Shown here: positions 25,057 to 33,791 of the stretch, piece by piece
Position numbering within the stretch: the first letter of the stretch is position 1
How the letters are laid out: each line of letters opens with the position of its first letter
Source of the DNA: Lentzea albida
GTDB lineage: Bacteria; Actinomycetota; Actinomycetes; Mycobacteriales; Pseudonocardiaceae
NCBI RefSeq assembly: GCF_900111005.1
Contig: NZ_FOFV01000013.1
Span: 62,001-126,000 of the forward strand
Length of the DNA stretch: 64,000 nucleotides
Direction: 5' to 3'
Translations under genes and position numbers: made by a program
The notes under the pieces: model-generated
Told to the model about the DNA's origin: nothing
Databases searched by the model: none
What the model saw: the letters and a program-made list of their open reading frames with translations, nothing else

Positions 25057-25182
25057 GGAACTGGCTCGTGAGGTCCTGCGCGCAGCCCCTCGTTAACGAC
25101 GGTTAAGCGGCCCCAAACAAGATGGTGGACCAATTTCCCGGCTGTTCAGGATCTGTTCGCGCAACACCGCCTGCGCTCGTCA

Positions 25183-26325
25183 TCAGGACTTGCTGCGGGC
25201 GTCCCTCAGCCTGGGGATCACCGAGACCACGAACGTCACGATCAACCCGATGACGAAACAGGTGGCCACGATGATCGGGTCGAACAGCGTCAACGCCACC
25301 GCGCCGAACGCCAGCACACCGGCCCACAAGTAGATGAGCAGCACGGCTCGGCGCTGCGAGTGCCCGATCTCCAGCAACCGGTGGTGCAGGTGCATCTTGT
25401 CCGGGGAGAACGGGCTCTCGCCGCGGCGCGTGCGGCGGATGATGGCCATCAGCAGGTCGAGCAACGGCACGAACAGCACCGCGGCGACCACGATCAGCGG
25501 CGAGAGCAGACCGAGCAGGTCGGCCGCGCTGCCGGTGGCCTGGTTGATCTTGCCGGACGCGCTGGTGGTGGCGGCGGCGAGCATGAGGCCGATGAGCATG
25601 GAGCCCGAGTCGCCCATGAAGATGCGCGCGGGGTTGAAGTTGTGCGGCAGGAAGCCGAGGCACGCACCCGCCAGCACGGCGGCGATCAGGGCCGGCGGGT
25701 AGGCCTCGACGGCGCCCTGGCGTTCGACGAGCAGCCCGATCGAGAACACCGCGGTGGCCGCGGCGGCGATGAGGCCGATGCCGGCGGCGAGTCCGTCGAG
25801 GCCGTCGACGAAGTTCATCGCATTGATCATCGTGACGGCGAGCAGCACGGTCAGCAGCGCGCCCTGGTTCTGGTCGAGCGAGATGGTCGCGCCACCGTCC
25901 CACGGCACCCACGCGATCATCCACTGGAGACCGAACAGCACGAGGATGCCCGCCGCGGTGACCTGGCCGGCGAGCTTGGTGAGGGAGTCGAGTTCGAACC
26001 TGTCGTCGATCGCACCCACGAGCACGATGACGCCACCCGCGACGATGACGCCCCACGGGTCGTTGGAGAAGTCGAACGCCGCCCGCAGCACCGGCAACTG
26101 GTGCGCCACGAACATGCCGCACAGGACGCCGCCGTAGATGGCGACACCACCCATGCGCGGCATCGGCTGCACGTGCACGTCTCGTTGCCGCGGGTAGGCC
26201 ACCGCCCCGAGCCGGAACGCCAACGCGCGCACCAGGCCCACGAGCAGGAACGTCACCACGGCAGCGATCAACGCGACGAGCAGGTACTCGCGCACGGGAA
26301 GGACGAACGAGGATGCGGGCCCCAC
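25183..26325 (-). CDS. wecA: Undecaprenyl-phosphate GlcNAc-1-phosphate transferase (WecA/Rfe/TagO-type)
   Basis: This protein of about 380 residues has around 11 membrane helices. It carries the polyprenyl-phosphate phosphotransferase motifs VHVQPMPRMGGVA, INAMNFVDGLDGLAAGI (NxxNxxDGxDG-type, Mg2+ site) and FMGDSGSMLIGL. It moves a sugar-1-phosphate onto a lipid carrier at the membrane to prime arabinogalactan-linker or wall-glycan synthesis; the mycobacterial homologue Rv1302 is in the same place. GTG 26325 follows GGTAGG. A TTG at 26340 gives 385 residues and is the alternative. Confidence 0.9.
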   Translation of the reverse strand: MGPASSFVLPVREYLLVALIAAVVTFLLVGLVRALAFRLGAVAYPRQRDVHVQPMPRMGGVAIYGGVLCGMFVAHQLPVLRAAFDFSNDPWGVIVAGGVIVLVGAIDDRFELDSLTKLAGQVTAAGILVLFGLQWMIAWVPWDGGATISLDQNQGALLTVLLAVTMINAMNFVDGLDGLAAGIGLIAAAATAVFSIGLLVERQGAVEAYPPALIAAVLAGACLGFLPHNFNPARIFMGDSGSMLIGLMLAAATTSASGKINQATGSAADLLGLLSPLIVVAAVLFVPLLDLLMAIIRRTRRGESPFSPDKMHLHHRLLEIGHSQRRAVLLIYLWAGVLAFGAVALTLFDPIIVATCFVIGLIVTFVVSVIPRLRDARSKS

Positions 26326-26405
26326 GGGCCTACCAATCAATCGGGGGTGTCGGGGTGCTCGCCACGGTACTCGCGGCGACCATGATCAATTCTGGCAGCC
26401 GCCCG

Positions 26406-27056
26406 CTACCGGGCGATCTCGACCTCGACGCCGAGCACCTCGTTGACCTCTGCCCTGCTGACCGCACCCTCGCGCAGGATCAGCGCGTCGGGCCCGGTGA
26501 GGTCGACGATGGTCGAGGCGATGTTCTCCCCGCTGAGCCCACCGTCGAGGTACACGGGCACGGCGTCGCCGAGCTGGTCACGAGCCTCCTGCGCACTGGC
26601 GGCGGGCGCGTGCCCGGTCCTGTTGGCGCTGGACACGGCCATCGGCCCGACGTCGCGGAGCAGTTCCAGAGCAACGGGGTGCAACGGCATGCGCAGCATC
26701 ACCGTGCCGCGCGTCTGCCCCAGGTCCCACGCCAGGCTCGGCGCGTGGGGCAGCACGATGCTCAGCCCACCGGGCCAGAACGCCTCGATCAGCGCGCGGG
26801 CCTGCCTCGGCACGCTCAGCACGAGCCCGTCGATCGTGGTCCAGGACCCGACCAGCACGGGCACGGGCATGTCGGGCCCGCGCCCCTTGGCGTCGAGGAG
26901 GCTCCGCACCGCTTCGGCGTCGAACGCGTCGCAGCCGATCCCGTAGACGGTGTCGGTGGGCAGGACGACGAGGCGCCCGCTCCGCACCGCACCAGCGGCG
27001 GCGGCAAGACCCGCCGCGCGGTTTTCCGGTTCGCTGCAGTCGTAGACCGTGCTCAC
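26406..27056 (-). CDS. tsaC: L-threonylcarbamoyladenylate synthase (Sua5/YrdC family)
   Basis: This 216-residue protein has the YrdC motifs VVLPTDTVYGIGCDA at the N-terminus and WPGGLSIVLP, then SSANRTGHAPA. It makes threonylcarbamoyl-AMP from Thr, bicarbonate and ATP for t6A37 modification of ANN-decoding tRNAs. Length matches YrdC/TsaC without the extra Sua5 C-terminal domain. The start is GTG 27056. In most actinobacteria prmC is immediately upstream; here about 7 kb separates them. Confidence 0.93.
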   Translation of the reverse strand: MSTVYDCSEPENRAAGLAAAAGAVRSGRLVVLPTDTVYGIGCDAFDAEAVRSLLDAKGRGPDMPVPVLVGSWTTIDGLVLSVPRQARALIEAFWPGGLSIVLPHAPSLAWDLGQTRGTVMLRMPLHPVALELLRDVGPMAVSSANRTGHAPAASAQEARDQLGDAVPVYLDGGLSGENIASTIVDLTGPDALILREGAVSRAEVNEVLGVEVEIAR

Positions 27057-27310
27057 CTCGGTGAGCCTAGCCAGCCACCACGACAGGGTGACGAAGAGCC
27101 CGCCTACTCACCGCTCGAAGAGGGCTGACAACGGCGGCGCCGCGGGCACAGACCTGCGTTCTCGTTCTCACTTGGAGAATCCGCCAGCCCTCCTACCAGG
27201 GCAGGTTTCCGCACGAACGGGTCAAGTAGTTCAACGCATCCCCCGAACGGCCGCACAACTGTAAGGTCATGGGTCGACCACAGAGCGCAATGGGGGAGGG
27301 TCGGGCATCG

Positions 27311-27757
27311 GTGTCTGAAGAAGTGGTGACGAGCGGCAAGGTCGGTGGTTTCGCCGACAAGGCCTCCGGGGGAGCTTGGGACAGCATCTTCAGCGGGGGC
27401 TTGAGCGCCGTCATGGCCGCCGGCCAGGCCGTGGCGGTAGCCGTGGAGACCCAGCAACTGTCCGTCGACCCGCACCTGGTCGACTCCATGATCAAGAAGC
27501 TGACGGCGATGAAGGACGCGATCGACGACGTCCAACAGAGGGCCGCGGACCTCAGCGCCGACACCAAGCTCGGTGGCGGGTACGCGGAACAGATCAGCCA
27601 GAACAACAGGACTTTTGGTCGAGCAGCACAACAGACGCTCAAGGACATGGCCAAGGCCATCGACGATCTGAAGTTGCAGATCGAGAAGAGCCGTGCCTCC
27701 TACAAAGCAGTCGACCGCAGCTCCGCCGACTCCATCAAGAAACTCGACGGGAAATGA
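27311..27757 (+). CDS. Small helical protein at the head of an ESX-type cassette
   Basis: This 148-residue protein is almost wholly alpha-helical: VDPHLVDSMIKKLTAMKDAI, then QQRAADLSADTKLGGGYAEQ, then QTLKDMAKAIDDLKLQIEKS. It has no signal peptide and no WxG motif. The pattern resembles helical-hairpin proteins encoded with PPE/EspG genes in Pseudonocardiales. GTG 27311 is chosen because GGGGGAGGG lies 10 bases upstream; an ATG at 27269 in the same frame would add 14 residues. Its stop overlaps the next start (ATGA), so it is coupled to the lipoprotein gene. A secreted or chaperone role is inferred. Confidence 0.7.
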   Translation: MSEEVVTSGKVGGFADKASGGAWDSIFSGGLSAVMAAGQAVAVAVETQQLSVDPHLVDSMIKKLTAMKDAIDDVQQRAADLSADTKLGGGYAEQISQNNRTFGRAAQQTLKDMAKAIDDLKLQIEKSRASYKAVDRSSADSIKKLDGK

Positions 27758-28290
27758 TGAAGCGCATCCTCATCGCCACAATCGGTCTGGCCGCCCTCAG
27801 CGCGGGGTGCACCGGCAACACGGTCGGCGGCGACCCGGCCCCCACCAGCGGGGGGTCGACTTCCACCAGCACCTCCAGCTCCGCTTCGGGCTTGGAGGCG
27901 GTCAAGCCGTGTGACCTGCTCACCGAGGCCGAGGTCTCCGGTCTGGGCCTCACCTACCCCGGCACTGCGTCGCAGGTGGGAACGTCGGACGGTTGCGCCT
28001 GGAACATCAGTGGCAACGGGGGGCTCCGTGCCGGTATCCGCACCAAGTCGGGCATCAAAGACCTGAACCTGGACGGCGACAAGGTCACGCAGACCAAGAT
28101 CGGCAAGTACGACGCGACCAAGGTCGAGGCGCAGGACGGCGCCAAGAACATCTGCACGTTCGCGATCTCCGTCACCGAATCGTCCTCGGTCGTGGTGATC
28201 GGAAACCTGACCGCGACCTCCGATGACACCGCTGCCGCCTGCGAACGGTCGTCCAAGGCCGCCGAACTGATCGCACCGAAACTGCCGTAA
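27754..28290 (+). CDS. DUF3558 family lipoprotein
   Basis: This 178-residue protein has a lipoprotein signal: MMKRILIATIGLAALSAGCT, with lipobox LSAGC and Cys19 as the lipidated residue. A Ser/Thr-rich linker (about 30-45) is followed by the DUF3558 domain beginning VKPCDLLTEAEV, with two more Cys (DGCAWN and KNICTF) likely disulfide-bonded outside the cell. DUF3558 lipoproteins are common in Pseudonocardiales beside PPE/EspG genes. Their function is unknown. The start overlaps the stop of the previous gene by four bases. Confidence 0.85.
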   Translation: MMKRILIATIGLAALSAGCTGNTVGGDPAPTSGGSTSTSTSSSASGLEAVKPCDLLTEAEVSGLGLTYPGTASQVGTSDGCAWNISGNGGLRAGIRTKSGIKDLNLDGDKVTQTKIGKYDATKVEAQDGAKNICTFAISVTESSSVVVIGNLTATSDDTAAACERSSKAAELIAPKLP

Positions 28291-28315
28291 CGCCGTTCAT
28301 AAGGGGGGAAATCCC

Positions 28316-29560
28316 ATGGCGCCCGTCAAACCCACCGTTCCACATCCGAACGCGAACTACCCCGGCCAGCAGCACGAAGAGATGAAGAAGCTGGTCACCG
28401 AGAAGTACAGCCCGGACGCGGCGAACCAGGTGATCGACGCCTGGGGTGCGCTCGGCGGGAGGTTCAAGGAGCTCGCGACCGACTTCAGCATCCTGGTCAA
28501 CGGGTCGCAGTCGGCGTGGACGGGCAAGGCCGCCGAGGGGGTTCGGGCCGCGCTCTCCAAAGTCGGCACGTTCGCCGAAACGACGGGTGACGGGTTCGTG
28601 CGCACCTCGAACGCCATTGCCCAGCAACGGGATGCGGCGGTCCAGGCGAACCGCAGCATGCCGGAGCCGGTCAAGTTCAGCCCCCTGGACTCGCTCAAGA
28701 AGTTCGCCGTTCCCGCGGTCATCTTCCCGCCGGCCATGGTCGGCGCCCCCTTCGACATGATGGCCCAGCACAGCGCGCAGCAGGAGGCCAAGGCCGAGGC
28801 CGTCCAGGTCATGCAGACGCGGGACAACACGATGATGGCCGCGGCGATGTCCATGCCCACCATGGAGTCCACCCCGCAGGTCACGCAGGACCAGGGCGTC
28901 ACGCAGACGAGCAGCAGCACGAGCTCGAGCAGCTTGAACAACGTCAACCCGAACCAGCGGTTCAGCAACAACACGGGCATGCCGTCGATGCCTTCGAGCT
29001 CGAACAACGGCACCACCAACGCCGCGTGGGTCGCGCCCCAGACCAAGGACCCGTCGCTGCAGCAGCCCGGCGGCAACGGCCAGAACAATCCCGGCGGGCA
29101 GAACCGGCCTCCGTTCACACCTCCGGGCGTGTTGCCGCCCGGCATGCGTCCGCCCGGTGGTGGCGGGCAGGGGCGGCCTCCCGGCGGCGGGCCCGGCATG
29201 CGTCCCGGTGGTGGTCCTGGCGGTGCCGGCGGTGGTGCCGGTGGCGGCCGCGGCATGGGGCCCGGCGGCATGGGTGGCATGGGCGGTTCGGGTCGCGGCA
29301 TGGGCAGCTTCGGGCCCGCCACGCCCGGTGGCAGTGCGGGTGTCGCCGGTGGTGCCGGCGCCGGCGGTCTCGGTGGCGCGGCGGGTGCCGGCGCGGGTGG
29401 CCGGGGCGGCGCGGGTGCCGGTGGCATGGGCGGCGGAGCCGGTGCCGGCGCGGGTCAGGGCGGCCAGGAGGACAAGGAGCACAAGTCGAACTACCTCGTG
29501 CCCACTGACGAGTTCTTCGACGACGATCGCATGGTCGCGCCGCCGGTGATCGGCGGATGA
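28316..29560 (+). CDS. PPE-like / WXG-motif type VII secretion substrate with Gly/Met-rich C-terminus
   Basis: The N-terminal 180 residues of this 414-residue protein are helical and contain a WxG turn in NGSQSAWTGKAAEGVRAAL, as in WXG100/PPE proteins. Residues 195-240 are Ser/Asn-rich, and 250-385 are extreme low complexity (Gly, Pro, Met, Ala). The conserved-looking tail ends SNYLVPTDEFFDDDRMVAPP. Such tails are frequent in actinobacterial ESX substrates. It is followed by an EspG chaperone gene with an ATGA overlap, as in PE/PPE-EspG units. No secretion machine (EccB-E, MycP) is in the window, so the exporter must be encoded elsewhere. Confidence 0.75.
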   Translation: MAPVKPTVPHPNANYPGQQHEEMKKLVTEKYSPDAANQVIDAWGALGGRFKELATDFSILVNGSQSAWTGKAAEGVRAALSKVGTFAETTGDGFVRTSNAIAQQRDAAVQANRSMPEPVKFSPLDSLKKFAVPAVIFPPAMVGAPFDMMAQHSAQQEAKAEAVQVMQTRDNTMMAAAMSMPTMESTPQVTQDQGVTQTSSSTSSSSLNNVNPNQRFSNNTGMPSMPSSSNNGTTNAAWVAPQTKDPSLQQPGGNGQNNPGGQNRPPFTPPGVLPPGMRPPGGGGQGRPPGGGPGMRPGGGPGGAGGGAGGGRGMGPGGMGGMGGSGRGMGSFGPATPGGSAGVAGGAGAGGLGGAAGAGAGGRGGAGAGGMGGGAGAGAGQGGQEDKEHKSNYLVPTDEFFDDDRMVAPPVIGG

Positions 29561-30306
29561 AGCAGATCGCGCAGCTCTCCCTGCCCGCGTTCGAGGTCCT
29601 CTGGGAGGACCTGCGGGCGGGGAGCATCCCGTACCCCTTCGAGGTCAGCTCGCACGGCGAGACGCTCGACGAACGCGCGCGCATCAAGGCCGCGGTGCAC
29701 GCAGACCTCGAACGCCGGAACCTGGCACGCCGCGGCAGGCCGGAGCCGGAGCTCGAGGACGCGCTGAACCTGTTGGCGCGCCCCGAACTCCGCGTCGTGG
29801 CCCTCTGCGTCCCGAACGTGAACCAGGAGAAGTTGGTCCGGGCGAGCGTGGTTGCGCGCGGCGGTTACGCGGTGCTGGTGACCCAGGAGGACACCTCCAT
29901 CACCCTGAACCTGGTGCAGCCCAACGAGATCGCGACCAGCCTCGCGAACGCGATGCCGCCGGGCAGGCCGGGACCGGGCAAGCCGGTGACGGTGCCGGCC
30001 CAGGCGTTCGAGGCGCAGCCGCGGCAGGAGGGCTTCCGCCAGTCGGTCCGGACGACGGAGAACGAAGACGTCCGCCTCGCCAAGCAGATGCTGACCGGCC
30101 CGGCCATCGGCAACGGCCACTTCGTCGTGCAGATGGGCCAGGGCCGCGCCAAGCGCGACTTCCCGCCCGTCACCTGGATCGACACGAACGCGGGCCGCTA
30201 CGCCAACGTGCCGGCCCGTTCGGGCTGGTTCACGATCAGCCCGGTCGACAACACGGGCCTGGCACGCCACCTCGGGCAGGTCCTGGCGATGACGAGCGAA
30301 CGATGA
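29557..30306 (+). CDS. ESX secretion-associated protein, EspG family
   Basis: This 249-residue cytosolic protein opens QLSLPAFEVLWEDLRAGSIP, the EspG start. It continues with a mixed alpha/beta domain (LRVVALCVPNVNQEKLV, YAVLVTQEDTSITLNLVQP). It ends with VPARSGWFTISPVDNTGLAR. EspG proteins bind PPE proteins near their helical tips, keep them soluble and guide them to the matching ESX machine. Overlap with the PPE-like gene supports a chaperone-client pair. Length is within the usual 250-290 residues. Confidence 0.85.
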   Translation: MKQIAQLSLPAFEVLWEDLRAGSIPYPFEVSSHGETLDERARIKAAVHADLERRNLARRGRPEPELEDALNLLARPELRVVALCVPNVNQEKLVRASVVARGGYAVLVTQEDTSITLNLVQPNEIATSLANAMPPGRPGPGKPVTVPAQAFEAQPRQEGFRQSVRTTENEDVRLAKQMLTGPAIGNGHFVVQMGQGRAKRDFPPVTWIDTNAGRYANVPARSGWFTISPVDNTGLARHLGQVLAMTSER

Positions 30307-30325
30307 ACTCCGAAGCGCTGGACGG

Positions 30326-30394
30326 ATGACGAGACCTCCGACGAGACCGCTCATCTTGCTGGTCGACGCGGCGTTCATCGCCTTCTTGGGCTAG
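30326..30394 (+). pseudogene. 22-codon remnant of a membrane-protein N-terminus
   Basis: A short frame reads MTRPPTRPLILLVDAAFIAF-LG and stops at TAG 30392. It has a basic start and a hydrophobic stretch, like the first helix of a membrane protein. It lies directly before two paralogous membrane protein genes, so it may be the truncated start of a third copy. It could equally be chance sequence. Confidence 0.25.
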
Positions 30395-30398
30395 GCGT

Positions 30399-31028
30399 AT
30401 GAGCACGACCCAGCAGACCCCGCACCGGCGGCGGTTCGCGGTGATACTCAGCCTCGCGCTGGCCGCCGCATTCGTCGCCGGCTTCCTCGTCGGCATGCCC
30501 GGCATGGCGCCGTTGATCGCCGTACCTGTTGTGATCGTGTGCGTCTTCGCCGCCGGCTTCGCCATGCTGAAGCTCAGACCGGCGTCGACGAGCGTCCTCG
30601 CCGCCCCGCTCGCCGTGATCGCAGTGGCCGGACTGTGCGCCTTCGGCGGTCATTCCCTGTGGCTCACGGCCTTCGGCGAGCACGTGCCGGACTGCGAGGT
30701 GGTCTCGGTGAACAAGCACACCAGCAGCAAGTCGGCGACCACCTTCAGCAACGACCTCCTGTGCGGCTCGCGGACCATCTCGAGCCACTCCCCCGCCGGC
30801 GGTCAGGACGAGCTGCGTGAGCCTGGTGATCGTGTCGCTCTCGTCCTCGACCGGACCGGGTCCTTCAGGGTGCTCGAACCGGGTGAGCCGGCTTGGTGGC
30901 GCAACGTCCTGGCGCCCGTCGCGGCGGCTCTGGGCGTGGCCTTCGTCGTGGCCGTCCTGAGAGCGCCGCGGTGGAAGCCGGGCAAGCCGGTCGCGCGGCG
31001 TGACCTCCTCGTGCCGCCATATTGCTGA
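30399..31028 (+). CDS. Four-helix membrane protein with extracytoplasmic domain, paralogue 1
   Basis: This 209-residue protein has three N-terminal hydrophobic segments (about 13-32, 36-55 and 65-85) and one C-terminal segment (LAPVAAALGVAFVVAVL). The loop between them starts GGHSLWLTAFGEHVPDCEVV and contains CEVVSVNKHT and LLCGSRTI, giving two Cys that could form a disulfide. No known family was recognised. It is homologous along its length to the next gene, so the two arose by tandem duplication. The ribosome site is weak. It belongs to the accessory block between prmC and tsaC. Confidence 0.7.
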   Translation: MSTTQQTPHRRRFAVILSLALAAAFVAGFLVGMPGMAPLIAVPVVIVCVFAAGFAMLKLRPASTSVLAAPLAVIAVAGLCAFGGHSLWLTAFGEHVPDCEVVSVNKHTSSKSATTFSNDLLCGSRTISSHSPAGGQDELREPGDRVALVLDRTGSFRVLEPGEPAWWRNVLAPVAAALGVAFVVAVLRAPRWKPGKPVARRDLLVPPYC

Positions 31029-31067
31029 TCAACGCGGCACCGAGCACCAACGGAGGTACCTGGACCT

Positions 31068-31676
31068 GTGACCGAGACGTCCGACCGCCGACTGTGGATC
31101 GTCCTGGCCGGACTCTGCCTGTCGGTCCTGGGCATCGCCGGCTTCGTCGCCAACGGCGCGGGCCGCTGGGCCTTGATCTGCGCGCCCGTGGTGCTGCTCG
31201 GCCTGCTGGCCCTGATCCCCTGCCTCGAACGGCTCCGGCCGAAGAGTTCGTTGGACGCCTGGGTGGGTTTCCTGGCGGTCTTCATCCCTCTCTTCACCTT
31301 CATCGGCGGCCATTCGCTCTGGCTCACGGTCGTCGGCGAGCACCTGCGCGGCTGTGAGGTCACGTCCGTCGACACCCACACCCACACGCGGTCGCCCGAC
31401 TCCCACACGAACGACATCACGTGCGGTGATCGCAGGCTCGTCTACACGCCCAGCTGGGGTGTGGACGCCAAGGAGAAGGGTGAGCGGGTCGACCTGGTCG
31501 TCGACAGGACCGGGTTCACCGGAGACCTCGAACCGGAGAAGGTGTCGATCGGCAGGAACCTGCTGGTCCCGCTCGCCGTCGTCTGGGGCGTCGGCTCTGT
31601 CGTCCTGGTGCTCCGGCTGCCTCGCAGGGAGCCGCGGGAGAAGCGCCGGACCGGTCTGCGGGGAGACTTCGTCTGA
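31068..31676 (+). CDS. Four-helix membrane protein with extracytoplasmic domain, paralogue 2
   Basis: This 202-residue protein has the same layout as its upstream neighbour: hydrophobic N-terminal segments, GGHSLWLTVVGEHLRGCEVT, a second Cys in DITCGDRRLVY, a beta-rich domain with GERVDLVVDRTG, and a C-terminal helix (LLVPLAVVWGVGSVVLVL). GTG 31068 is preceded by GGAGG at 11 bases. Both copies end in a basic cytosolic tail. The function is unknown. The shared Cys pair and VDRTG block suggest a conserved fold facing outside. Confidence 0.75.
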   Translation: MTETSDRRLWIVLAGLCLSVLGIAGFVANGAGRWALICAPVVLLGLLALIPCLERLRPKSSLDAWVGFLAVFIPLFTFIGGHSLWLTVVGEHLRGCEVTSVDTHTHTRSPDSHTNDITCGDRRLVYTPSWGVDAKEKGERVDLVVDRTGFTGDLEPEKVSIGRNLLVPLAVVWGVGSVVLVLRLPRREPREKRRTGLRGDFV

Positions 31677-32060
31677 CGAGCAGGCGCACACGCGGTCACG
31701 CGCGAGGCGGCGGTTCCTCCAGCGCGTGACCGCGTGCCCTCCCCGCCGACGAACATACGGCCGTTCGGCCTCAACGTGACGAAACGTCGTCTTATTGGCC
31801 AGGATTTGGCCATTGCAGCGGTGACCGATCCACCTGGATGCGGGCGGTCTCAGACGGAGAGCAACGGGGTGACGACGGGCGGCAATTGCGCTCGTTCGGC
31901 TCATTGACAGATCTTTCTTGCGCCAATCCCGTTCCATTCCGATCGGGAACGGCTATTGTTCCCGATGCGGTACGAGAATGCGTGTTGTTGTTGTCTCATC
32001 ATGTCCCTGACCAGCACAGATGCGAAGTGCTTGAATCAATGACAGAAAGTGGACAGGACA
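31677..32060. promoter_or_regulatory. 384-base gene-free spacer with a promoter-like hexamer and a small hairpin
   Basis: No credible gene was found on either strand. The stretch is visibly richer in A/T than its surroundings. It contains TTGACA (31904-31909) without a good -10 at 17 bases, and an inverted repeat CCGTTCC (31929-31935) with GGAACGG (31946-31952). It probably carries the promoter of the downstream membrane-protein pair. Confidence 0.35.
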
Positions 32061-33791
32061 ATGTCAACTCCCGCGGGGGCGACGGGAAACGATTCGACGA
32101 GGTTGCGCGACGACACGACCCGCTTCCTCTGCGGAGCCGCTCACCGCGACGAGGAGTTCGCGGATTCGGCCATTCGCGAGTACCTGGTGGAGGCCACTCG
32201 GTCGATTCCTCGGTCGCCGGGGGTCAACTCCGGCGCGGTGTTGCGGGAGGCGGTGGCGGCTCGGACTCGGCGCAAGGTGCGCGACGGCGTGTTGCTGGCG
32301 TTGGCGTTGCTGGTGTTGATCGCCGCGAGCGGTACGTTCCTCGGGGTCTGGCTGCTGGTCGCGGTGGTCGTGGCGGTCGGGACGGGGATGCGGCCGGGGT
32401 TCCGCCGTCCGCGGCGGGTGCTGCCGCCGCACACGCGCGGGCCGGCCGTGCTCGGCGCGATCGTCAGCGCGATCGCGCTCTACTTCTTGCTGTACAAGTA
32501 CATCGCCGAGATCGAAGCCGCCGGCAGGTACTCCAGCAGGTACTGCAGGCGCAGCTACGTGGAGTGCGCGGAGGAGAGCAGCGGCGGCGGGGTCGCGGTG
32601 TCGATCATCGTGATCGCGCTGATCTTCGCGGTGCTGCTGGGCGACCGGGTCGTGACGTGGTTGCTGGTGACGAAGAGCTTCCGGCGCGCCCGGTTCCGCA
32701 CCGGCAGAGGGACGCGCGAGCTGTGGCGAAACGAGTGGACCTTCCGAAGGCTTGGGCACTCGAGCTACGCCGAAGCGCTCGCGCTCTACCCGGTCGACGA
32801 CGAGGACGGGCCTGACGAACCCGGCGCCGCGCAGGTGATCGTCTACCACGGGTACCGGCCGTTCGTCGGCTCCGGCACGATGTTCGAGCCGTGGTCCATG
32901 GCGCTGCCCCTCAAGCCCGCCGCGGACGGCACCGACGCGCCGCTGCCCGGGTTCGCGCTGCCTGAGCTGTACGAGCGCATCACGGCCGAGCTGGTCAAGA
33001 CGGGTCGTTCTCCGTCGTTGTCGCCGGGGCACCGGCTGAGCGAGCTGCAGACCGGTGACCGGGTCGTCATCTCGTCGGTCGAGCTGGTCGACCACATCGA
33101 GGACGCCGAGGCGCGGATCGTGTTGCCGCACAAGGACCACTCGCCGCAGAAGGCGGTCAGCAGGTCCGTTGTGGACGATCTGATCAGCAGGCCGATGGAG
33201 TGGATGCGCTACTTCCGCTCGTTCCAGGTCGAGACGTGGGACCGCGACGTCGTCGTCTCCGCCTACCTGACCTTCGGCCTCGACGAGCAGATGCTCTACG
33301 TCGAGTGGACGCCCTGCATCCTGTACCCGATCCGCCCCGAGCACCGCAAGATCGACGTGCTGCCGGAGCAGTCGCTGCGCCCGTTCCTCGAGGCGGTCGT
33401 CGACCTGCTGAAGTTCCCGGCGTCGGTGCCGAGGCGGGTCGCGTCGGCCGTCGGGTGGATGAGCCCGATCCGCCAGCCCGAGGGCACCTTCGTCGCGGAG
33501 CGCTACGGCGCCAGCACCAGCCTGCGCGAGCTCGTGAGCACGAGCCAGGTCGACAACTACTTCCAGCTCACCGACGTCGAGCGCTACATCAAGGTCCTGG
33601 AGTCACGGCTGCTGCGCACGCTCGGCGAGTTCCTCGAGAGCAAGGGCATCTCGGTCACCGAGTTCATGGAACAGGCCATGCAGGTGACGAGCAACAACGT
33701 GCACATCACGGGCCCGGTGATCTCCAGCAACATCGGCACGACCGGCAAGGCGCGCACGGGCAAGACCAGCGTCCGCGGGGGAACCTCATGA
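32061..33791 (+). CDS. Large membrane protein of unknown function with C-terminal GPVI-SNIGT motif
   Basis: This 576-residue protein has a cytosolic N-terminus (1-75), a hydrophobic pair at about 77-112 (GVLLALALLVLIAASGTFLG), and two more helices around a short Cys-containing loop (RYCRRSYVECAEE). A large cytosolic domain (about 230-540) follows, with FVGSGTMFEPWSMALPLKP and YLTFGLDEQMLYVEWTPCIL. The last 34 residues contain GPVISSNIGT (551-560), matched almost exactly near the N-terminus of the next protein. ATG 32061 is taken; a GTG at 32049 in frame is possible. The stop overlaps the next start (ATGA). No known family was recognised. The shared motif suggests the two products interact. 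Confidence 0.75.
   Translation: MSTPAGATGNDSTRLRDDTTRFLCGAAHRDEEFADSAIREYLVEATRSIPRSPGVNSGAVLREAVAARTRRKVRDGVLLALALLVLIAASGTFLGVWLLVAVVVAVGTGMRPGFRRPRRVLPPHTRGPAVLGAIVSAIALYFLLYKYIAEIEAAGRYSSRYCRRSYVECAEESSGGGVAVSIIVIALIFAVLLGDRVVTWLLVTKSFRRARFRTGRGTRELWRNEWTFRRLGHSSYAEALALYPVDDEDGPDEPGAAQVIVYHGYRPFVGSGTMFEPWSMALPLKPAADGTDAPLPGFALPELYERITAELVKTGRSPSLSPGHRLSELQTGDRVVISSVELVDHIEDAEARIVLPHKDHSPQKAVSRSVVDDLISRPMEWMRYFRSFQVETWDRDVVVSAYLTFGLDEQMLYVEWTPCILYPIRPEHRKIDVLPEQSLRPFLEAVVDLLKFPASVPRRVASAVGWMSPIRQPEGTFVAERYGASTSLRELVSTSQVDNYFQLTDVERYIKVLESRLLRTLGEFLESKGISVTEFMEQAMQVTSNNVHITGPVISSNIGTTGKARTGKTSVRGGTS

Noticed and set aside
31029..31937. Minus-strand open frame of about 302 codons
   Set aside because: It is antisense to the second paralogous membrane protein and the spacer. 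It has no ribosome site and no domain.
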